A stretch of DNA of 64,000 nt, taken from the NCBI GenBank assembly GCA_019752335.1, contig JAIEMJ010000048.1, forward strand, positions 62,001 through 126,000. Reading direction: 5' to 3'. The notes beneath the pieces are model-generated. The model saw only the letters and a list, made by a program, of their open reading frames with translations. It ran no database searches and was not told where the DNA came from. A program made the translations under genes and the position numbers. Positions within the stretch are counted from its first letter, which is position 1. The number at the start of each line of letters is the position of its first letter. Source of the DNA: Bryobacteraceae bacterium. GTDB lineage: Bacteria; Acidobacteriota; Terriglobia; Bryobacterales; Bryobacteraceae. Below, piece by piece: positions 17,109-26,015 of the stretch.

Positions 17109-18296
17109 ATGCGCTATCTGCCTGCGTTCTCACTCATTTTCCTGGCGGCCTGTAGCGGCCCATACTCGGAGCAAAAAGCCGCCGCGAAGGCAGAAACTCC
17201 GCCCATGGCCGTGCAAACATCGCGCGTGGCTCCCGAATCTCTGCCGGCCACCGTCAACGCCAACGGTGAACTCTTCGCCGAAGAACTCGCCAACATCAGC
17301 ACGAAGGTGCCGGGTCGCGTAACCAGACTGGCCGTGGACCTCGGCAGCCTGGTGAAAGCTGGCGATGTCCTGGCGGAACTCGAGAAGGACGATTACCAGT
17401 ACCGCGTCCGCCAAGCCGAAGCCCAGGTGGAGCAGATTCGCGCGCGTCTGGCGCTGGCCAATCTGAAGACCGACACCGTTGACCCGGAGCGCACCGCCAT
17501 GGTGAAGGAGGCGCGCGCCGCGCTGGAGGAGAGCCGCATTGTCTATGAGACGACGGAGCGCCTGGCCACGGAAGGCGTTGTGTCGCGGATTGAATTCGAA
17601 CGCGCTCGCGCGCGCAAGCAAGGCTTGGAGGCGCGGGTGCAGTCCGCGTTGAGTGAAGTTCTCCAGATGGGCTCGCAACTCTCGGAGCGCCGCGCGCAGT
17701 TAGACCTCGCCCGCCAACAGCTCACCGATACGGTGATCCGCGCGCCCTTCGACGGCGCCATTACAAAACGCGTCGCCTCGGTGGGCGAGTTTCTGGCGAC
17801 GAACGCGCCGGTGGTTACCCTGGTGCGCCAGCATCCTTTGCGCGTCCGCCTCGAGGTGCCGGAGCGCTTCGCCGGACAGATTCATCAGGGTCAGGCGATC
17901 GACATTCGCCTGGAGGGCTCGACGCTCAAGCGTACCGGCCGGGTGATGCGCTTGAGCCCTTCGATTGAGGCGCAGAACCGCTCGCTCACCGTGGAGGGCG
18001 AGATTCCGAATCAGGACGGCCGCTTGCGGCCCGGTAGCTTTGTGGAAGGCTCCATCACGGTGGATTCGGCGGCCCAGGGCATCACCGTGCCCATCGGCGC
18101 GCTGGTGAGTTTCGCCGGCGTGGACCGGGTCTTCGTGGTGACCAATGGCCAACTGGATGACCGCGTGGTGCGCACGGGCCGGCGCATGGAGGGCGAGCGC
18201 GTTGAAGTCTTACAGGGCTTGAAAGACGGCGACGCGGTGGTGGCCAAGGCGAGCGAGAAGATGGCCAAGGGCCAGAAGGTGCGAGTGACACCGTAA
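17109..18296 (+). CDS. RND efflux periplasmic adaptor lipoprotein
   Basis: 395 residues from ATG 17109, chosen because it gives a lipoprotein leader with lipobox L-A-A-C at residues 12-15; a GTG nine codons upstream would spoil it. Membrane-fusion-protein architecture follows: a barrel-sandwich/lipoyl half (K-V-P-G-R-V-T-R-L near residue 65), a long alpha-helical hairpin (about 100-200), the second lipoyl half (V-I-R-A-P-F-D-G-A-I) and the beta-barrel domain. It links the inner-membrane pump at 18296 to an outer-membrane channel not encoded here. The stop codon shares one base with the pump ATG (TAATG), so the pair is translationally coupled. Confidence 0.92.
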   Translation: MRYLPAFSLIFLAACSGPYSEQKAAAKAETPPMAVQTSRVAPESLPATVNANGELFAEELANISTKVPGRVTRLAVDLGSLVKAGDVLAELEKDDYQYRVRQAEAQVEQIRARLALANLKTDTVDPERTAMVKEARAALEESRIVYETTERLATEGVVSRIEFERARARKQGLEARVQSALSEVLQMGSQLSERRAQLDLARQQLTDTVIRAPFDGAITKRVASVGEFLATNAPVVTLVRQHPLRVRLEVPERFAGQIHQGQAIDIRLEGSTLKRTGRVMRLSPSIEAQNRSLTVEGEIPNQDGRLRPGSFVEGSITVDSAAQGITVPIGALVSFAGVDRVFVVTNGQLDDRVVRTGRRMEGERVEVLQGLKDGDAVVAKASEKMAKGQKVRVTP

Positions 18297-21200
18297 TGCA
18301 GAAGCTCGCTGAAGTCTGCGTCGCACGGCCCGTTTTCGCGGTGATGCTGATTCTGTCGCTGGTGGTGGTGGGCGCCGTCTCTTACTCAAAGCTCGGCGTG
18401 GATCGCTTTCCCGACGTTGACATGCCGATCATCAACGTGCGGACCGCCTTGCCTGGCGCTTCGCCCGAGGAGATCGAGAGCACGGTGACGCGCTTTATTG
18501 AAGACTCCGTGGCGACAGTGGAGGGCATCGACAATATTCGCTCGACTTCGACCGAGTCCATGTCGATTGTCACCATCAACTTCAACCTGAATCGCAACAT
18601 CGACGTGGCCGCGCAGGACGTCCGCGACGCGGTGGCCAGCATCATCTCGCAGCTGCCCAGCGACGCCAAGCCGCCGCTGATCAAGAAGCTGGACACCGAC
18701 GCTTCGCCGATTCTCACCATGGTGCTCACCGGTCAACGCACGGGCCGCGAACTCTACGAAGTGGCGGATCGCAACGTGAAGGACGCCATTGAGAGCGTCG
18801 GCGGCGTGGGCCAGGTGCTCGCGGTGGGTGGGCAGAAGCGCGCCATCAACATCTGGCTGGATGCTGACCGGCTCGCCGCATACAAGATTCCCATCCTCAG
18901 CGTGCGTAACGCGATCGCGCGGCAGAATGCCGATATTCCCGGGGGCCGCGTGGACGAAGGCCGCCGCGAGTTAGTCCTGCGCACGCTCGGCCGCTTTCCC
19001 GATCCGAAGCAGTTTAATGACCTGGTGGTGGCGAATATCCGCGATACGCCGGTGCGCATCGGCGACATCGGCTATGCCGAGGACGGCCACAAGGAACAGC
19101 GCTCCTATGCGCGCTATGACGGCGAAGAGGCCGTTGCGATCGAAGTGCGTCGCCAGTCCGGCGCGAATACCATTGATGTGATCAATGCAGTAAAGGCGAA
19201 ACTAACCCGGGTACAGCAATTACTGCCGCCGGGCATGAAGCTGGAGATTGTGCAGGATCAGGCGCGGTACATTGACGCGGCTTTTCACGAAGTGCAGATG
19301 CACTTGATTCTGGGTTCCATTCTGGCTTCGTTAGTTGTGCTGCTCTTTATGCGAAACTGGCGAGCCACCGTCATTGCCGCCGTGGCGATCCCGGCGTCGA
19401 TTATCGCCACTTTTGGGGCGATGCGGCTTTTCGGATTCACGCTGAATAACATTACAATGCTGGCGCTGGTGCTGATGGTGGGCGTCGTGATCGACGATGC
19501 CATTGTCGTGCTGGAGAATATCTTCCGCTTTATTGAAGAAAAGCAAATGTCCGCCCGGCAAGCCGCTATCGCCGCGACGAAAGACATTGGCTTGGCCGTG
19601 ATGGCGACTACGTTTAGCCTGATCGTCGTGTTTTTGCCGGTGTCGTTCATGTCCTCGATTTCCGGGCGTTTTCTGTTTTCTTTCGGCTTGACCGCGACGG
19701 TGGCCATACTGGTTTCGTTACTGGTGAGCTTCAGCCTGACACCGATGATGTGCTCGCGCATGATCAAGGGAGTCGCGCTGGAGCATGACTCGCGCGGCGG
19801 CTTCTATGGCTGGATCGAGACCACTTACATGAAGCTGCTCGCATGGTCCATGCGGCACCGCATGATCATCGCTTCACTGGGCGTGGTGACGATGCTGTCG
19901 ACCGTCCCACTGTTTCAGTTACTGAAGCAGGAGTATCTTCCCACCAACGTGGATGAGGGCGAGTTTGAGATGAGTAGCAACGCGCCGGAGGGAGCTAACC
20001 TCGAATCGATGAAAGAGGCGCTGCGCCGTGTGGAGGACGAGATCCGGCCGTTGCCGGGCGTGAAGCATGTCGTCTCCATTGTCGGTACTGGCTATCTGCA
20101 GCAGGTGAATAACGGCCGCGTTTATGTTCGCCTGGAAGATGTCGAGAATCGCGTGCTGTCGCTACCCCGGCTGTGGAAGAAGACGCTGGAAGGCCATCCG
20201 ATGGAGGCTTTCCAGGGCCTCTACTCGCAGCGCGACGTGATGGCGGCGGTGCGAGCGAGGCTGAAGAAGATTCCGGACCTGCGCTCGCGCGTCGGCAACT
20301 TAGTGTCACTCAACCAAGGCTCCGCGCCTTACGATATCGATTTCTCGATTCGCGGTCCGGACTTAGTGGAACTCAACCGCTACAGCGAAGCGATGCGCGC
20401 CCGCGCGCTGAAGACGCCCGGACTGACGGACGTCGATACTACCTTGCGCCTGAACAAGCCCGAGCTACGCGTCGCCATTGACCGCGACCGCGCGGCTGAC
20501 TTAGGCGTCGACGCCTCCGACATCGCGACGTCGCTCCGCCTGATGGTGGGCGGTGACGACGAAGTGTCCCGCTTTCGGGACGAAAAGATCGCCGAAGAGT
20601 ATGATGTCGAAGTACGCCTGAAAGGCGGTGACCGGAACTCGCTGGCCAACATTTCGAAGCTTTATGTGCCTTCTTCGAAGAGCGGCTTGCTGCGGCTGGA
20701 TAATGTGGTGAAGCTGAAAGAGTCCATGTCGGCTTACCGCATCGAAGGGCTGGACCGGCAGCGCCAAGTGGGCATCCGCGCCAACGTCCTACCCGGCTTC
20801 GGCCTCGGCGACCGCCTGCCCGAAATGTTCAAGGCCGCCGAAGAGTTGAATATGCCCGCCGCTTACTCGACGACGGTGATCGGCCGCGGCCGCGAGTTTG
20901 AGCGGACGCTGAATGAATTCCTGCTGGCCTTCGCTTTGTCGGTCGTCTTCATGTATATGATTCTGGCGAGCCAATTCGAGAGCCTGCTACATCCGGTAAC
21001 CATCTTGCTGAGTCTGCCGTTGGCGGTGCCCTTCGGCTTTCTTTCCTTGTGGCTATTTCGCGAGACGCTGAACCTCTATTCCGCGCTGGGAATTCTAGTC
21101 TTGTTCGGCGTCGTCAAGAAGAATTCGATTCTACAGATTGACCATATGAACAATCTGCGCCGCGAAGGGATGCCACGCCTGGCGGCGATTCTGCAAGGCA

Positions 21201-21448
21201 ACCGTGACCGGCTGCGGCCCATTCTGATGACGACCGTCACTCTGGTGGCCGGGATGTTACCGTTGGCGCTCGGCAACGGGCCGGGCGCGGAAGAGCGGCG
21301 GTCGATTGCGATTATCGTCATCGGCGGACAGTCGCTGTCGTTGCTGTTGACGTTGATCGTCACACCAGTGGCTTACTCGCTCTTCGACGATCTCGGCGCC
21401 CTGGTGACTCGCCGCCATCCTGAAGCGATGCCCGCAGCGGGCGACTAG
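18296..21448 (+). CDS. RND multidrug efflux pump (AcrB/HAE1-like)
   Basis: 1050 residues, the normal length for the HAE1 family. It has a typical start (V-A-R-P-V-F-A-V-M-L), two large periplasmic loops and twelve membrane helices. The proton-relay Asp pair is in G-V-V-I-D-D-A-I-V-V-L-E-N (helix 4), and the repeat-2 counterpart region carries G-V-V-K-K-N-S-I-L-Q. Such pumps exchange drugs or metabolites for protons. The start overlaps the adaptor stop by one base. No TolC-like gene or regulator is adjacent, so the channel is probably shared. Confidence 0.93.
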   Translation: MQKLAEVCVARPVFAVMLILSLVVVGAVSYSKLGVDRFPDVDMPIINVRTALPGASPEEIESTVTRFIEDSVATVEGIDNIRSTSTESMSIVTINFNLNRNIDVAAQDVRDAVASIISQLPSDAKPPLIKKLDTDASPILTMVLTGQRTGRELYEVADRNVKDAIESVGGVGQVLAVGGQKRAINIWLDADRLAAYKIPILSVRNAIARQNADIPGGRVDEGRRELVLRTLGRFPDPKQFNDLVVANIRDTPVRIGDIGYAEDGHKEQRSYARYDGEEAVAIEVRRQSGANTIDVINAVKAKLTRVQQLLPPGMKLEIVQDQARYIDAAFHEVQMHLILGSILASLVVLLFMRNWRATVIAAVAIPASIIATFGAMRLFGFTLNNITMLALVLMVGVVIDDAIVVLENIFRFIEEKQMSARQAAIAATKDIGLAVMATTFSLIVVFLPVSFMSSISGRFLFSFGLTATVAILVSLLVSFSLTPMMCSRMIKGVALEHDSRGGFYGWIETTYMKLLAWSMRHRMIIASLGVVTMLSTVPLFQLLKQEYLPTNVDEGEFEMSSNAPEGANLESMKEALRRVEDEIRPLPGVKHVVSIVGTGYLQQVNNGRVYVRLEDVENRVLSLPRLWKKTLEGHPMEAFQGLYSQRDVMAAVRARLKKIPDLRSRVGNLVSLNQGSAPYDIDFSIRGPDLVELNRYSEAMRARALKTPGLTDVDTTLRLNKPELRVAIDRDRAADLGVDASDIATSLRLMVGGDDEVSRFRDEKIAEEYDVEVRLKGGDRNSLANISKLYVPSSKSGLLRLDNVVKLKESMSAYRIEGLDRQRQVGIRANVLPGFGLGDRLPEMFKAAEELNMPAAYSTTVIGRGREFERTLNEFLLAFALSVVFMYMILASQFESLLHPVTILLSLPLAVPFGFLSLWLFRETLNLYSALGILVLFGVVKKNSILQIDHMNNLRREGMPRLAAILQGNRDRLRPILMTTVTLVAGMLPLALGNGPGAEERRSIAIIVIGGQSLSLLLTLIVTPVAYSLFDDLGALVTRRHPEAMPAAGD

Positions 21449-21535
21449 AGCCGTGAACGCCCGAAGTGATCCAAGACATCCCCTCCCTAACGGTCGGGGT
21501 TCGTTACGAGGTTCATTGGGCCAGAACGCGGGCGA

Positions 21536-22918
21536 CTAGCGTTGAGGGGCGGCGGCGGGCGGCTCCAAACAGATATTCCTGGCGACTTCGTTCCCTTCGT
21601 TGGCTAAGCCCGGGGCGAATACCAGGCAACGGGTTTTCATGCCGTGGCCCATGATCAGGTTATCGACAATGATATTCCGCATGGCCGGCGAGCGGCGCTT
21701 CGGGTCTACGAAGAGGCCAAGATAGATCCCGCTTTGGAGTAAGTCCGGCTGTTGCACGTCGTAGACGCAGGCGACTTTCCCTTGCGTCTCCGGGCACCCG
21801 GACATATTCAGGTTCCGCATGCGATTCTTCTCAATGCGGTGTCCCGTGCCGATGACAAAAATGCCCCCGAATTTCATACCTTCGAGTTCATTGTCGATAA
21901 TGACAATCTTCTCGCTCTCCATATCCGGATTCGAGTTATTCATGACGATGCCGTAGTGCCCGTAAGGATACTGCGCTGGCGGCTTGGTATTCACGCAACG
22001 ATTGCGGCGAATCTCGCCGTGATGAAAACCATCCAGGTCAATGCACTTTCCGTTGAGCTCTTCGAAAGTATTCAACGCGTAACTCGATTGGTCCACGTTG
22101 CCCGCCGTATCGATCGCCACGGGCCAACCCTCGTTCTCGATATCCACTTCAGAAGATGGGTAGCCGATAAAGCGCCCGGTATTGCTTTTTACCTTGACGC
22201 GGGTGGCGTGGCCCACTTGGATCGCGTCGCGGGCGGAATACCGAATGTCGTTGCCGGAGATGCGGCCGTCTTCGTTGCGGGGTGACGTATAGAGTGAGTG
22301 GGTCCAGATGCCGTTGCCGCGCACGCGCAGTAAGTAGCTGTTAGTGACTTCGAAATTCTTGGTGCCTTCCTCGAGTAAGATGCCTCCGGTGGTATTGTTA
22401 CGCCGCTTCTCGTTGAGGCTACCGCTATCGGTAACCCGGATGCGGCGCACCCGGACATTGCGCGAATGGCTGACGAGAATCGCCAGGTTGGCCACCTCAC
22501 GCAAGGCGACCTCCTCAATCACCAATTCCGTCACCCCCTCGGCGACGATGCCATTATTCTCGTAGAAGCGATGAAACGGCTGGTTCGAGGGCGGCATGCC
22601 CAAAGGCTTCGCCAGCGCCGCGCGATTGCCGTCGATGGTGAAGCCGCGCATCGCGATGCGCGTCCCGCCGCGGACATGAATCAGGGCCCGGCCGGTGAAC
22701 TTCCCGCTAGCGCGCAGCACCGTGCCGGGCACACCGGTGATCACCAGATCGTGCGCCTCGGCGCTGATTTCAAGCGGCTGGGTGAGCACGGTGGTGCCCG
22801 GCGGCAGACGGATCTCGCCCGTGCGCCGCGTGAAGGCCTCGCGCAAGGCGGACTCTGGCGTCGCGGCCCAAGCCAAGCCTGGAGCCAAGGCCAGAAGGAA
22901 ACCCGTTATCCTAATCAC
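21536..22918 (-). CDS. Secreted right-handed beta-helix protein
   Basis: 460 residues beginning with GTG. The signal peptide is M-I-R-I-T-G-F-L-L-A-L-A-P-G-L-A-W-A. The body is a parallel beta-helix of the pectate-lyase-like superfamily, with repeats of N-G-I-V, I-R-Y-S-A-R-D-A-I-Q-V-G, N-N-S-N and N-I-I-V-D-N type. Such folds are found in polysaccharide lyases, hydrolases and adhesins; the catalytic class cannot be fixed by eye. Its start codon lies one base from the divergent ATG at 22920, so the two genes must share or overlap promoters. Confidence 0.78.
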   Translation of the reverse strand: MIRITGFLLALAPGLAWAATPESALREAFTRRTGEIRLPPGTTVLTQPLEISAEAHDLVITGVPGTVLRASGKFTGRALIHVRGGTRIAMRGFTIDGNRAALAKPLGMPPSNQPFHRFYENNGIVAEGVTELVIEEVALREVANLAILVSHSRNVRVRRIRVTDSGSLNEKRRNNTTGGILLEEGTKNFEVTNSYLLRVRGNGIWTHSLYTSPRNEDGRISGNDIRYSARDAIQVGHATRVKVKSNTGRFIGYPSSEVDIENEGWPVAIDTAGNVDQSSYALNTFEELNGKCIDLDGFHHGEIRRNRCVNTKPPAQYPYGHYGIVMNNSNPDMESEKIVIIDNELEGMKFGGIFVIGTGHRIEKNRMRNLNMSGCPETQGKVACVYDVQQPDLLQSGIYLGLFVDPKRRSPAMRNIIVDNLIMGHGMKTRCLVFAPGLANEGNEVARNICLEPPAAAPQR

Positions 22919-22919
22919 A

Positions 22920-23696
22920 ATGTCGATTCCTCAGTCTATCGTCCGGCAGGGCGCTTGCATTATTGGCTTGATTGGTCCCACGCCGGACCAGGCCCCCACT
23001 TTGACCTTCCGGAGCGAGGACGAATGGACGCGGACGCGCGTGGCGCGCGACGCCATGGCGCGGCGCGATTTGGGCGAGACGGTATACCTTCATTCGCATG
23101 ACGAGCGCTTGCTCCTCGCTATTTGTGACGAAGTCTGGTGGCAAAAAGACGGCGTTACACTTGTGAAAGGTGATCCGCGCGAAGTGTACGGCAATTACTT
23201 GTCGGACGTGGCGCGGCGGGTGCGCGAGGAAGCGCATGGCCAACAGTCGCCGCTGGTGCCCGCGCTGCGGCGCGGCGATGGCCGTGCGACGCTGGAAGCC
23301 CTGGAGACGCTGGGCGCCGATGGCGAACCCACCATGGTGTGGCGCAGTGGCGAGTTGGCCGCGATCCGCGTGAAGGTGCGCTTCTTGGCCGCCGTGGACG
23401 ACCCGGTGGTCGGCATCATGCTGCGTACGCGCATCGGCATGGAGGTTTACGGCACGAATACCGAGCTCGAAAAGGTGAAGTTGGGCCCAGTGGAAGCCGG
23501 AGACGCGCGGGTGGTGACTTTCTCCTTCACCTGCGCCCTCTGTCCGAACGACTATACGATCACCGCCGCCTCGCATGACCCGGACGGCGTGTGGCACGAT
23601 TGGCAGGAAGACGCGATGGCCATCAGTGTGATCGATAACCGTTACACGGCGGGTGTCGCCAATTTACGCGCCCAAGTGATCGCGGTGAGGGGCTAA
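22920..23696 (+). CDS. Wzt-like protein without Walker motifs (NBD remnant plus Wzt C-terminal domain)
   Basis: 258 residues from ATG 22920. The C-terminal 140 residues (about 110-250) are a Wzt-type carbohydrate-binding domain: G-E-L-A-A-I-R-V-K-V, V-V-G-I-M-L-R-T-R-I-G-M-E-V-Y-G-T-N-T and the C-P-N-D-Y-T-I-T-A-A strand. Ahead of it, residues about 55-95 read like the tail of an ABC nucleotide-binding domain: a switch-His S-H-D, then C-D-E-V-W-W-Q-K-D-G and G-D-P-R-E-V-Y-G-N-Y. The Walker A, Q-loop, signature and Walker B are all absent. No permease (Wzm) is nearby. It may be a stand-alone glycan-binding protein. The gene is followed 2 bases later by glgA. Confidence 0.75.
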   Translation: MSIPQSIVRQGACIIGLIGPTPDQAPTLTFRSEDEWTRTRVARDAMARRDLGETVYLHSHDERLLLAICDEVWWQKDGVTLVKGDPREVYGNYLSDVARRVREEAHGQQSPLVPALRRGDGRATLEALETLGADGEPTMVWRSGELAAIRVKVRFLAAVDDPVVGIMLRTRIGMEVYGTNTELEKVKLGPVEAGDARVVTFSFTCALCPNDYTITAASHDPDGVWHDWQEDAMAISVIDNRYTAGVANLRAQVIAVRG

Positions 23697-23698
23697 CG

Positions 23699-25150
23699 AT
23701 GGCCAACATTCTGATGGTGTCGAGCGAAGCGCATCCCTTCGCCAAAACCGGTGGCTTGGCCGACGTGGTGGGCGCGTTACCGGTGGCCCTGCAAGCCTTC
23801 GGCGACGAGGCCGCGGTGGTGCTGCCGCGCTACCGGTCCATCACGAAGGATCCCGGCGAACTCGTACGCCAGGATATGCGCGTCTGGCTAAACGGCGGCT
23901 ACTACTCAGTGGACGTTTACTTGCGGCTGCATCGCGGCGTCCGGTTTTATTTCATCGATTGCCACGGCTTGTTCGACCGCGACGGCATCTACGGCGACCG
24001 CGGCGGCGACTTCGGCGACAACGCCCTCCGCTTCGCCGTCCTCTGCCTGGCGGCGCTGGAGGTGTCGCGCTATCTCTTCCGCGCCGACATCTTCCACTGC
24101 CATGATTGGCAAGCTGCGTTGCTGCCGCTATACCGCAAATTCTTCTTCCCCAATGACCCGGCCTTCGCTGGCACCAAGACGCTCTTCAGCATCCACAACC
24201 TCGCCTACCAGGGCTATTTCCCCCAGCGCCAGTTGACCGAAATCGGCCTCGACGATCGCTTCTGGAATGCCAACGCCGTTGAGCATCAAGGGGCGGGGAA
24301 TCTGCTCAAAGCTGGCCTGCTCTGGTCAGACTATCTGAACACCGTCAGCCCGAACTACGCGCGCGAAATTCAGACGCCGCAATTTGGCTGCGGCATGGAC
24401 GAAATCCTCCGTCGCCGCAGCGGTGAACTCGCGGGCATCCTGAACGGCGTCGACTACGACGACTGGAGCCCAGAGACGGACCGCTTCATCGCCGCGCCTT
24501 ACTCCGCCCGCGATCTCTCCGGCAAGCTCGCCTGCAAGCGCGACCTGCTTGAGTACTTCGGCTTTCCGCTCGACGACCGCCACCTGCGCCGCCCGATTGT
24601 CGGCGTCGTTTCGCGCTTCGCGGAGCAAAAGGGGCTTGACCTGGTGGGCGACATGATCGTGCCCATTCTGGACGAGGAATTGACGATGATCGTCCTCGGC
24701 TCCGGCGACGCGCGGCTGGAGGACATGTTCAACCACTTCTCCTGGGCGCGCCCCGACAAATTCCGCTGCTGGATCGGCCACAATAACCCGCTGGCCCACC
24801 GCATCGAAGCCGGCGCCGACATGTTCCTGATGCCGTCGCGCTATGAGCCCTGCGGACTCAATCAAATGTACAGCTTGCGCTATGGCACGCTGCCCATCGT
24901 CCACGCCACCGGCGGACTCGACGATACGGTGGACGGCGAGACGGGCTTCAAGTTCTGGGGCGCCTACGGTCCGCATCTGCTGGAAGCAGTACGCTACGCC
25001 GTCAAGCTCTATTGGGAGGACCCCGCGCGTTGGAGCCACATGGTGCAAACCGCCATGGGCCGCGACTATTCCTGGAACGCTTCGGCCTCGGCGTACTCCG
25101 GGCTTTACCGCGCCCTGCTCGAATCCTTTCCGCCACCCGTGGCATCATAG
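23699..25150 (+). CDS. glgA: Glycogen synthase (ADP-glucose type, GT5)
   Basis: 483 residues, standard length for bacterial GlgA. The ADP-glucose-binding motif K-T-G-G-L-A-D-V-V-G-A-L-P is at residues 16-28. The C-terminal lobe carries F-A-E-Q-K-G-L-D-L, P-S-R-Y-E-P-C-G-L-N-Q-M-Y-S-L-R-Y-G and T-G-G-L-D-D-T-V. It elongates alpha-1,4-glucan from ADP-glucose in the cytosol. The start is two bases after the Wzt-like stop, so the two are in one transcript, which hints that the Wzt-like domain may bind a glucan; that link is inference. No other glycogen gene is in the window. Confidence 0.95.
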   Translation: MANILMVSSEAHPFAKTGGLADVVGALPVALQAFGDEAAVVLPRYRSITKDPGELVRQDMRVWLNGGYYSVDVYLRLHRGVRFYFIDCHGLFDRDGIYGDRGGDFGDNALRFAVLCLAALEVSRYLFRADIFHCHDWQAALLPLYRKFFFPNDPAFAGTKTLFSIHNLAYQGYFPQRQLTEIGLDDRFWNANAVEHQGAGNLLKAGLLWSDYLNTVSPNYAREIQTPQFGCGMDEILRRRSGELAGILNGVDYDDWSPETDRFIAAPYSARDLSGKLACKRDLLEYFGFPLDDRHLRRPIVGVVSRFAEQKGLDLVGDMIVPILDEELTMIVLGSGDARLEDMFNHFSWARPDKFRCWIGHNNPLAHRIEAGADMFLMPSRYEPCGLNQMYSLRYGTLPIVHATGGLDDTVDGETGFKFWGAYGPHLLEAVRYAVKLYWEDPARWSHMVQTAMGRDYSWNASASAYSGLYRALLESFPPPVAS

Positions 25151-25165
25151 TGGAGGAAGGTTTAT

Positions 25166-25507
25166 ATGGCAGGTCAAAAGACTTTAGAATTCAACGATGC
25201 AACTTTCGAACAAGACGTTTTGCAGTCGCAGGTCCCGGTTCTGGTGGACTTCTGGGCGGAATGGTGCGGCCCCTGCCGCATGATGACCCCCACGATTGAC
25301 GCCGTGGCCGTCGAGTATGACGGCAAGTTCAAGGTGGGCAAGTTGAACGTCGATTTCAACCAACAGACGGCGGCGAAGTATCAGATTCGCGGCATTCCGG
25401 CTCTCCTGGTCTTCAAGGGCGGCAAAGTGGTGGACCAGCGCGTCGGCGCGTTGGGTAAGCCCGATTTGCAGAAGCTGCTCGACGCTCACGTCGCGGTTTC
25501 CGTCTAA
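25166..25507 (+). CDS. trxA: Thioredoxin
   Basis: 113 residues with the thioredoxin fold and active site W-C-G-P-C at residues 33-37, the conserved D-F-W-A-E-W lead-in, and the cis-Pro loop R-G-I-P-A-L-L-V-F-K-G-G. It is a cytosolic dithiol reductant for ribonucleotide reductase and other proteins. A good ribosome-binding site (GGAGGAAGG) precedes ATG 25166. It lies 15 bases after glgA and is likely cotranscribed. The plus-strand operon 22920-25507 ends here. Confidence 0.95.
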   Translation: MAGQKTLEFNDATFEQDVLQSQVPVLVDFWAEWCGPCRMMTPTIDAVAVEYDGKFKVGKLNVDFNQQTAAKYQIRGIPALLVFKGGKVVDQRVGALGKPDLQKLLDAHVAVSV

Positions 25508-25597
25508 CCCAGTCCTTTCCGCGAAATGCAGCCGGTACGGGCGCCCTTCCCATTCCTCCGAGTGGCGCCCGTGCTTACCCGGCTTCGAACTGACTTT

Positions 25598-26015
25598 ATG
25601 GTACCGGTCGCACAGTATCTTGGCTTGACCGGGAAGCCCCATCGCGAGTATCGCGACGGCGTGGTTTACCCCAAGTCGATGCCCACGAAGCTGCATTCCA
25701 TCCTTCAGCGGATGCTCACCAGATTGCTGGAGGATCAGGGAGCACCTGCCTACCCAGAATTAATCTTGCGGTTAAGCCCTCCGGATGTTGCTGTCGCCGC
25801 CGATTTTCCTGGCCCCTACCCACCGAACCCATTCAGCTTTGCTGCGAAATTCTGTCGCCAGAAGATCGCCTTAGCGAAGTGAAGACCGAGTGCGGCGAGT
25901 ACCAAGTACAGCGTGTGGCCTGGGAATACAGGGCGGCCGCCTGGCGCGTACCCTGGACGCTCTGAAAGCCGGCGGCCTCCGGGTTTCCTTGGACGATTTC
26001 TTCTCCGCCCTCTAG
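25598..26015 (+). pseudogene. Decayed Uma2 family gene
   Basis: Three pieces in different frames together spell a Uma2 protein. Piece one (from ATG 25598) has Q-Y-L-G-L-T-G, R-E-Y-R-D-G-V-V-Y, L-H-S-I-L-Q and A-Y-P-E-L-I-L-R-L-S-P. Near 25810 the frame changes and continues as P-T-E-P-I-Q-L-C-C-E-I-L-S-P-E-D-R-L-S-E-V, reaching a stop after W-T-L. The last piece, in a third register, is A-L-K-A-G-G-L-R-V-S-L-D-D-F-F-S-A-L with TAG at 26013-26015. The conserved middle (V-W-V-x-D-P region) is shortened. At least two frameshifts make the gene dead. The final bases overlap the convergent glycosyltransferase stop. Confidence 0.75.
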
